A DNA stretch of 64,000 bases from Pseudopyrenochaeta lycopersici (taxonomy: Eukaryota > Ascomycota > Dothideomycetes > Pleosporales > Pseudopyrenochaetaceae). Under the pieces are notes generated by a model. That model had not been told where the DNA came from and made no database searches. It was given only the letters and a program-made list of their open reading frames with translations. Positions 57,337 to 64,000 of the stretch are shown here, piece after piece. The stretch is taken from assembly GCA_003313425.1 (NCBI GenBank), contig NHZP01000015.1, positions 62,001 to 126,000 of the forward strand, written 5' to 3'. Within the stretch, counting starts at the first letter, position 1, and every line of letters starts with the position of its first letter. The position numbers were made by a program, and so were the translations under genes.

Positions 57337-57812
57337 GCGAGCTAATTAGTCTATTTTAGGCAGCTGAATTCGCCAAGCCATGCACGTTTGATGAGTCAAC
57401 TCGAAGACCTTGGCGAAACAACACTCCTCAAATGGTTACTGTAGATCGAGCTATTATGCGCCTCCCTGCAGCGTCTGACTTTCTGATATGAGGCCAAAAT
57501 AAAAGACCATTTACTAGGGTTGTAGATCTGAAACGCTCGCAGTGAGTTCTCACCCTTGCAAAGCAGGTGTTCAAGTAAACTGATCTACTGCCAAAATCTC
57601 AAAGTGCGACAACGCAAAACCAGGGTGCTCTTAGTGCATATTTAGACAAATTTGTAATAGTAGATATAAATAAGAATCCGTTTAATGTCTAACGCAGCTT
57701 CTAGAGGCAGCACTCAGGTAGAATCATCACAATCATCACAAAGAGATAAGTCCATGCAAGGCAGACTTCGAGGCACAGTTGGAACGATCTGGTCGAAAGA
57801 AGCTTTATTCAA
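57337..57812. other. Intergenic, no gene recognised
   Basis: Balanced composition with several stops in all frames. A short duplication ATCATCACA at 57723-57741. No family recognised. Confidence 0.35.
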
Positions 57813-57975
57813 AAGGATATAGACAAAATAGCAGATGCCTCTTACCTTGTAGTGGGGGGGGGGGGGGGGGAAGCCTGCCTAAATACATCAGAGAGAGCGG
57901 CTAACTTTGGCGTTAGGCTCGGGCTCAGGTTGGCTAGGTGAACGCTAGGCAACAGTCGCTGCTTTTCACGGAGCA
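57813..57975 (+). repeat. Dispersed repeat, partner of 42374-42520, with G17 tract
   Basis: Shares GACAAAATAGCAGAT, CTCTTACCTT and GGCGTTAGGCT with 42374-42520. In this copy the variable segment is a run of 17 G (57854-57870). Less RIP-altered than its partner. Confidence 0.45.
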
Positions 57976-58559
57976 AGTTTCAGCTGGTTTGTAGGGATTG
58001 AGCCCTTGCATTCCACATCTACAAAGTCGACATTATACCTTGATACGCATGGACTTAGCTTTGAACAGCCCAATCAAAGCGCTCCGCCCTTTAATACTAC
58101 GAATCTAATTCTATCTAACGTGTCCCACAAGCGAGCGCCGCGCACAAGCGAGCGCCGCACCCCACCAAGTTTAAGCACCTCTACCAGCGTACAGCTCAAC
58201 CATAAATTCAAGTAATCTATAGATATTAATATGCAAGCTTAAGTAGCACCTATAGTATCGTTTTTACACGTGCGCGAGTTATGCCCAGTCTCTCTGCACC
58301 TTTTACAGCGCGATAGAGCCCGGCTGCTAAGGCCTGATTGCTCCCTACTTTGACGCATTTCACGCCTAATCTGTTAATCAGCCTCTTGTTGAGTAGCTAT
58401 ATCCTCTCCAACTCCCTTTATTAAGACTCCTCCCTTCTGAATCCACTTTCTCTTGCGCTACTTTCGCCGAGTTACTGCCTCATTAGCCTTCTTAAGGCTA
58501 TCAATCCTACCCTCCATCAGCTTAGCTCGATATGCCCTTACTATAGCCCCCTTTGTAAA

Positions 58560-60040
58560 CTAATTAAGCGCCTCAATAATTGGGGCTGGTGATGAGCTCT
58601 TATGCCGTCGAACGCGATCGCTAATTAGAGTCGATTGAGCCTCAAACTCACGTGGGTTCCTTGGTGTTTGAGGCTCCCATAGAGCTCCTTGCTCAGCTCC
58701 TTGCTCAGCTCCTAGCTGAGCTCCTAGTTGAGCTCCTAACTGAGCTCCTAACTGAGCTCCTAGTTGAGCTCCTAACTGAGCTCCTAGCTGAGCTCCTAGC
58801 TGAGCTCCTAGCTGAGCTCCTTCCTGAGCTCCTAACTGAGCTGGTGGTGATGGCGTACGCAGCTGGACATCTAGCCTTGACAAGACAACGTCTGGCTGGA
58901 GAGGAACAAGGCCTGCTCCTCGAAATGCTGAGCGTATAGTGACTGCAGTGAAAGCTTGATCAAATGCTGCTTTAAAGGCAGGCAGAAATTCAAGCTTAGT
59001 AATGTGGTTAATGTGGGCCTTGATCAAGCTCTCTATCTGGCGGCTGTACGCCTTCTTAAGAGGAGAGAAGCAGCCAACGTTAAGAGGCTGCAGCAGATAA
59101 GATAAGTGTGGTGGCATGCAGAGGGTATAGATGTTGCTCTCTCTGCAGATCTCTTAAAATTCAAGAGAGTGATAGCTCTCATAGCCATTAAGGATAAGCA
59201 GCCGACGCGCGCCTACTACCCTTATCTTTGTATAAGCATTAAAGTGCTTTAGCTATGCTACTCTAAGCTAATTAGTTGTCCAGCCGTTGTTACTAACTAA
59301 GATAGCCTAGTCGCGTAGGATAGCTTCTTCCTAGTACTAGGCACCATAGTAATGCTAGCCAGCAAAGATTAGGAAGGGTAGGATTGCCTAGCTAGCAGCG
59401 TTAATGCCTTAAATTAACGTTACCTACTCACGGTTGCCTGGCTAGATAGCTTTTAGCCGCCCTCTCCTCTCTAACCTAGTTACGACTAGCTAAGTCGTTA
59501 TCTTGCCTATTATAAAGCTAGCTTTGTTAAAGTTAAATATATCCTTATCTAGTATGCTGTACTTTACCTTTATCTCCTCTACTTACTTAAACTAGCTGTT
59601 AACTAACTTTAGATCCTTACATAGAGCTCTCTGCCTGTTGTACGCTTAGGTAAAACGCGTTGTTAGACTGTCTGTACGCTTGACAAAGTTAGATAGCCAA
59701 TTTATGCTAACCTGACCTCTACCACGCGTTAATAGTAGCTTATTAGCTATATTACGGATAGCTACGTACGTAGGCGGAAATCTACGTTAATCTAGATTAA
59801 GTATATAATTAACTATTATATCCTCTTCTAGCTAGGTAAGCTTCCTTAAGTTAGGCTGGCAATCGCGTTGAGCAGTAGTCCTAGCGCGTTAGCGACAGAT
59901 TATTCTTTCAGACACGTTAAAGATTGCTGCAGCAGGCTAGTTACTACTAATTTAATGCGCATAAATAGCTAAGATAGCAAGCTGGATATCTACTTCGTTT
60001 GAAGGTATTTGAAGAGCGTAGTGTTAAGCTATTATACGTT
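58560..60040 (-). pseudogene. Fot1/pogo transposase with an in-frame QLGA repeat
   Basis: The minus strand gives, in order, an N-terminal part with SERIICR and RRFPPTYVAIRNIANKLLL (about 59870-59740), the core DKDIFNFNKASFIIGKITT (first Asp position, usually NFDE), [46 protein letters not shown] (second acidic residue), [20 protein letters not shown] (third), and AHINHITKLEFLPAF. From 59117 to 58560 the frame is open for 185 codons and contains about 12 copies of a Gln-Leu-Gly-Ala unit. Upstream parts carry many stops. The three acidic catalytic positions now read N, N and N or are lost, so it is inactive. Confidence 0.85.
58683..58850. repeat. 12-bp minisatellite inside the transposase frame
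   Basis: About 14 tandem units of GAGCTCCTAGCT with single-base variants (GAGCTCCTAACT, GAGCTCCTTGCT). On the minus strand each unit encodes Gln/Glu-Leu/Gly-Gly-Ala in frame, so it lengthens the transposase without breaking it. The plus-strand open frame here is only its shadow. Confidence 0.85.
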
Positions 60041-60400
60041 AAGATAAGAGAGGTGCTCAAACTTGGTGGGGTGCGGCGCTCGCTTGTGCGCGGCGCTCGC
60101 TTGTGGGACACGTTATTAAAGAGGGTACCTTTAAGACAGCGAAGCCTTCCCGCAACCTCAAAGATAATAATCCATTCATCGTGCAACATTATGCACCCAC
60201 TGTTACTAAAAATTCCGAAGAAGCCAGTCCGAGGGCCAAGGGCGATCAGTTCTGCGGGGCTTAGATTGATATCCTTCCACTCGTTGCTGGGACCTGAAGA
60301 AGCGATCAGCCGTTAGTACCGGCAATCGAGACACTAGCTACTAAGCTCTAGCACTACAATCTCAAAAGAGGAGACATGTTCTAGGCCTAAATACTTAATG

Positions 60401-61876
60401 TACTGCGAGTTGCTCAGGCATATGCGCGGAGCATTAGCGGGAGCTTAAGGTTTATTCTAAGTTAAGAAATGTGCTGCGATCGTGTGTTTAGCGATAACTG
60501 ATTTATTTCCTAAACCCGGTGCATATCCTCCCTCGCATTGAGACTAACATAAATATATGGAGATTATGAATTCATGGCTGATGTTTGGTTAGACTCAACC
60601 CGCGACATCATAAAGCGCATTCCCCTTTCACCACGCATCCCACAGTCCACAACCGCCGCCATCACCGCAAGCCACCTAATTTCATAGTCGAGAGCATAAA
60701 ATACATCTCGTGCGCCACACTTCGAGCCGAGCTCAAGGATCCAAGTGACGGTTTAGGCCACTGCCTTGGAAGCGCGTTGAAATCAAGAGGCTAGTGGAGA
60801 TGAAGATGGAGAGGGAGTTAGAAATGGCTAGGGAGGCTCTTTGGGTGTCCTCGGAATGGTGGTGAGGAAATTAGGTGGGTGGGGGAGGGCAGACAATATA
60901 GAGCGGGTTAGGGCAGGTGATAAGGATATAGGGTATCACTTGTAGGTGGTAGAGAAGAGGTGAGAGCATATTATAGCTGCTGTGGAAATGGAGACACGTT
61001 TCATTCGCATGGCTGCTCTCAGATCCGTTCTGAAACATGTCAATAGTATCAGCTCTCACTATCGACCTACACCCTCCGTGACACCTTGAAAGATGGCCAA
61101 CAGAACCACAGTAGCTATTCCGACGCTATGGGATTGGGCGTCACTGTGCGCATAAATCCGTTTCTCGAATCACTGTGTTTATTCGCAAACAAATTATATA
61201 TTAAATACGCTGTACCATATTATAGTGGTCAAGGGTTTCGTTCTGTAAAATTCTCTGCCTTGGATCTGTAGCTTTTGTTCTTCCTCACTATACAGTTCAC
61301 ATACTTTTAATTTTCCTTCATCTACGTCGCACAGGCTATATCCCTCTTTAAAGCCTGAAAAGCAGTACACCATAAACACTAAAAATATAGTGACACCTAA
61401 AAGCAAATAACGACTGCATGACCTTTAATTGATTGAACAATGCGGGTGATCCCTCTACAAAAAATAGGCATCTGCCCATCTTTGTCTCTGCTGCTCATGG
61501 TGCCCTTCCCTGAGCTAATGGGTGGCATTAACTACGAGCTTTACCTTTATCGCACAAGGTGTATCCACTACTTAATCGCGGCCCTGTTTTGTGAACCAGT
61601 GAAAGAAGTTGTTGCACATTTTGCGGAACTTCAAATGTTAAGAAGCAACCTCCCCCTTGTGTAGATCAACCATGCGAGTCCAAGATTACTCTATCTCTAA
61701 CTCGGTAGCCTCACAACAAACAGGCGTAATGCCTTCACAAGCTGGCTTAGAAGATTTCTATTCTCGAAATATCCTAAGACAGGCTCAGCTGCTACAGAGG
61801 CTTCGAAAATCAGCTTGGACCGTCCCATAGCACTGGCTGAGTCTGATGGCCTGCTCATTTCCTTAACATCTCCCTT
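60401..61876. other. Intergenic, no gene recognised
   Basis: Balanced composition. Short open frames at 60585-60794, 61086-61271, 61194-61406 (minus) and 61440-61664 carry no recognised domain; the minus one has a hydrophobic start but no ATG there. I see no repeat structure. Confidence 0.35.
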
Positions 61877-62243
61877 CTACTTGGGACAATTCTTCTTGGT
61901 TAAGTCGTTGAGGCAAACATTGGAATCCCCGTAATCACAGCATCCACCACTTGAGTTGCACTCATCTACTTTTGTCAGTGGAATCCCACTTCGATTTGAT
62001 AGTGAACTTACATATGTGAAACAAGCTCCCTCCGTTTCCAAGATTGGTTACCTGATCGCAGATTCCACAGTACTGCCCCTGCCTTGTCCCAGACTTGCAT
62101 TTGCACTTGTTGTTCTTGCAGGCACGGGCTACTAGCTCTTCTGGGACTGCATCCCGAACCTGCAGGGTGTTCTCGGGGGTGGGGCTGCTGAAAACCAGAG
62201 GAATGGAAGCCAGGAGCAGGACCGCAGTGGTAGAGAAATGCAT
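61877..62243 (-). CDS. Small secreted cysteine-rich protein, candidate effector
   Basis: Minus strand, exon 1 62243-62012, a 46-bp intron 62011-61966 (GTAAGT, CACTGAC branch region, TAG acceptor), exon 2 61965-61877, giving 106 residues. The start is the ATG of MHFSTTAVLLLASIPLVFSS, a clear signal peptide; the longer upstream frame has no leader. A short acidic pro-region (PEELVARA) precedes a mature domain with ten Cys: CKNNKCKCKSG, YCGIC, then from exon 2 ECNSSGGCCDYGDSNVCLND and KKNCPK. Splicing replaces a Cys-poor unspliced tail. The acceptor AAAAGTAG offers two in-frame sites three bases apart. Intact, no RIP, near an ankyrin relic and a RIP block. Extracellular; function unknown. Confidence 0.8.
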
Positions 62244-62328
62244 GGTGAGGAGAAGTTGTGCAACACGATGAACCGCAACAGCCAAGAGCTGCGAACGCAA
62301 ACGTACATCCTTCGTAGCACCTCTTGCC

Positions 62329-62334
62329 TTTATA
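62329..62334 (-). promoter_or_regulatory. TATA box of the cysteine-rich protein gene
   Basis: TATAAA on the minus strand inside GTTTGTATAAAGGCAAG, about 86 bases upstream of the ATG at 62243. Confidence 0.5.
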
Positions 62335-62399
62335 CAAACCTGGTTTCGGAGCAGAACTGCTAGTACAAACAAACTACTAACTGAAATCTTAGCCTCTCC

Positions 62400-62700
62400 G
62401 GACTACTCATGCGCTAACACTTAGGCGATACGACATTCTAACCTCTTCATCGTTCAAGAAGAGCGCAATGCGACGGTATTAATTACTTCGCCTATGGCAT
62501 CTTATCTGGAGTAGCCTTACTAGTCCAAAGTTGCAACCATTCCGAATCTTCAACACGAAGCACGATGGAGACGAGCAAAGAACGCGAGGAAAACGAGAAA
62601 CGCAAAATCTAGACCTAAGGAAATAGATTGCTCTGGTGAAGCGAGGTTGAAAAGCGGAGCGGGGCGCTGGCTCTTGTGCGCTAAAATAACCGGGATAGAA
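62400..62700. other. Intergenic
   Basis: No gene recognised. A minus-strand frame at 62479-62784 overlaps the ankyrin relic and is its shadow. Confidence 0.35.
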
Positions 62701-62709
62701 GCTGGGCGG

Positions 62710-62935
62710 GCGGGGTCTTATCCCAACACGAGCCAGCAGGGCAGCCGATGGAGGCCACTCTATGCAGCGGCATTTAAGGGACATCTCGAGGTTGTGAACT
62801 TGCTAGCAGAGCAGGGAGCAGATGTAGCGGTCGCCGATAACAATGGATGAATGCCACTCAACTCCGCGTCAGATAATGGCCATGCTGGCGTAGAAAAACT
62901 TCTTCTCGCTACCTTTTCTGATGTGAATAGCCTTG
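62710..62935 (+). pseudogene. Ankyrin-repeat relic
   Basis: A plus-strand frame reads RPLYAAAFKGHLEVVNLLAE then QGADVAVADNNG, a TGA in place of the Trp expected in NGWTPL, and continues MPLNSASDNGHAGVEKLLLA. These are two consecutive ankyrin repeats with their TPL and GH hallmarks. Nothing else of the gene is visible. Fungal ankyrin genes of this type often carry an N-terminal NACHT or HET-type module, but none is present here. Confidence 0.75.
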
Positions 62936-62939
62936 TTAG

Positions 62940-63540
62940 TCTCTATACCTATTTTTGAACTTTATTACTTTTAAAGGATATACAGATTTATTGTGATTGG
63001 CCAACGAACAAAAATATGCGAAATTTATCCTAGGGATCTTACGATTAGACTCTCCTTCAGCTTACTGCAATAGGCGGGCGTCTTAACATGGCGTTGATAC
63101 TATGAGCAAAGATAAAAAGAGAGATAGCCTACTTGTTTATACCCCTATTTACCAGGTTTATCGGGCACTTTAAACGTGGTGTCAGGTGTGGTTCCTAAAT
63201 TCTTATTGCGGAAGACCTGCAGGCTTACGTGCGGCCCTTCTGGGAGTTATGACAGTAAAAAAGTGGTGCTGTAACAAGTGAAGTTATTTTTATGATGAAA
63301 CGAGGCTCCGCAAAGAAATTACCAGCGTAATGGTAAATTTTAGATACAAAGATGCCTATGTTGTCAGAATTACCTGCTGCCGGCAACAAGCACCAGTGCA
63401 TCACTATACCTAATATTCTGTCAGAATATAAGTTATGTTACGGTGGACTATTACGCCACGAAGGTCGGAAACCAAAATCCAAAAACCAAAACCTCGAACC
63501 TGAACAATAATAACTATTTACCCGCCCTTACGCTCTACAA
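62940..63540. other. Intergenic, no gene recognised
   Basis: Balanced composition; no coding frame. Repeated CCAAAATCCAAAAACCAAAA-like words at 63472-63492. Confidence 0.35.
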
Positions 63541-63574
63541 CAGGGTATAAATAATAAAGTAATAGACTGTAATA

Positions 63575-63695
63575 GTTTTTATTTAATCTATCTAGAATTT
63601 GAACCCTAAACCTCGCATATAAGCTATAGAGAAATTCCCTCTCTTATGAATTGCTTTCGCAGAGTAAACCTATCCGCCTACCCTATAACTAGTAT
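63575..63695 (-). repeat. tRNA-like / possible SINE fragment
   Basis: The minus strand contains GGTTCAAATTC, a good RNA polymerase III B box, about 75-85 bases downstream of TAGTTATAGGGTAGGCGG, an A-box-like string, followed by an AT-rich tail. The intervening sequence does not fold into a canonical tRNA by eye, so a tRNA-derived SINE or decayed tRNA pseudogene is more likely than a functional tRNA. Confidence 0.3.
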
Positions 63696-64000
63696 GGCCT
63701 TTATTAGACTATTACAACTATTACTATCCTAGTAGCCTATTATCTTATATACTTAGTCTATAATAGGAGCCTATAAACTTAGTATACTTAATAGCTTTAA
63801 TACTAACCTTATATCCTTCTACTAGATTATAATACGCTTTATATAAATAGCAGCTAAGTTTAAGGCTGTAGATAGTTATTAATCTATTACACAGACTATT
63901 ATAATTAGTTCTTACCTAAGAGGATAGTAGTTAGAAAGTGTTTAGCTAATTCCTGTAGGGCGTTAAGCGCTGCTAGCTACTAGCGACACCCTCCTTACTG
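63696..64000. other. RIP-degraded AT-rich block, running off the window
   Basis: TpA-rich, CpA-poor sequence with stops in all frames, beginning another repeat block. No family readable. Confidence 0.45.

Larger units (their letters stand above)
58118..60113 (-). mobile_element. Fot1/pogo DNA transposon, 1996 bp, TA target
   Basis: Flanked by TA (58116-58117, 60114-60115). Long inverted repeats of ~65 bp begin ACGTGTCCCACAAGCGAGCG and contain the box CACAAGCGAGCGCCGC twice. A degraded transposase occupies the minus strand. RIP has affected the middle while the TIRs are almost perfect. Confidence 0.92.
58000..60400 (-). pseudogene. Host-like gene broken by the Fot1/pogo insertion
   Basis: On the minus strand, from about 60400 to 60116, a frame with a few stops reads DCRY, LIASSGPSNEWKDINLSPAE, LIALGPRTGFFGIFSNSGCI and LHDEWIIIFEVAGRLRCLKG, and reaches the TA target of element 58118-60113. 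On the other side (58117 downwards) the frame continues with IRSIKGRSALIGLFKAKSM after two TAG codons and ends near an intron-like GTATAA. The coding sequence therefore predates the insertion. No domain recognised. The element interrupting it is listed separately. Confidence 0.45.

Noticed and set aside
58652..58939. 95-codon plus-strand frame rich in Leu-Ala-Glu-Leu repeats
   Set aside because: Exact antisense of the QLGA minisatellite in the pogo transposase.
62008..62337. Alternative frames over the ten-cysteine protein gene
   Set aside because: They lack a signal peptide and ignore the splice sites; shadows of 61877-62243.

Overview
The window looks like a repeat-dense accessory region of a filamentous ascomycete (Pezizomycotina; a Dothideomycete is my guess, not proven). 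The reasons are short introns with GTAAGT/GTATGT donors and CTAAC-type branch sites, HET, ankyrin and tannase gene relics, small secreted cysteine-rich proteins, and repeat-induced point mutation (RIP). In long blocks CpA/TpG is almost absent and TpA is in excess. Former reading frames there can still be followed, broken mainly by TAG/TAA codons where CAG, CAA or TGG would be expected. Intact host genes are few and sit in islands of balanced composition.

Layout. 1-15.8 kb: a stack of nested, mostly RIP-mutated transposons: a Tc1-type transposase end, an 8-bp-TSD hAT element (1026-4169), a complete Ty3/gypsy chromovirus (4855-10387), and a Fot1/pogo transposase gene split at a TA by a 1.84-kb TIR element (12247-15104). 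That element is itself interrupted by a solo LTR and a small TIR element. 15.8-30.8 kb: a graveyard of gene relics (membrane-protein family, HET domain, hAT and Tc1 transposases) with one apparently intact secreted-protein gene (21531-22016). 30.8-34 kb: a 5'-truncated LINE carrying a hAT-type MITE, then a second copy of the 1.84-kb TIR element. 34-45 kb: the best gene island, holding a multi-pass membrane protein, a one-pass membrane protein with a PAN/apple-like domain and an intact short-chain dehydrogenase, plus a 1.36-kb foldback element. 46.6-47.1 kb: a tannase/feruloyl-esterase pseudogene. 47.3-57.3 kb: a third copy of the 1.84-kb element, interrupted by an 8.15-kb Ty3/gypsy element. 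58.1-60.1 kb: a Fot1/pogo element that breaks a gene. 60.1-64 kb: a second small secreted cysteine-rich protein gene (61877-62243), an ankyrin relic, and a tRNA-like/SINE-like piece at the edge of another RIP block.

The most unusual object is inside the 8.15-kb retrotransposon. Between the end of pol and the 3' LTR, on the strand opposite gag-pol, lies a separate gene-like unit with its own TATA box, an ATG, a canonical 65-bp intron and a 356-codon frame (49303-50438). The encoded protein would be cysteine-rich at its N-terminus and Ser/Pro-rich at its C-terminus, and I do not recognise it. Other points of interest are three TA-inserting TIR families that share an ACGTG start and a duplicated box, and a dispersed multi-copy membrane-protein family. 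No rRNA gene, canonical tRNA gene or CRISPR array was found.
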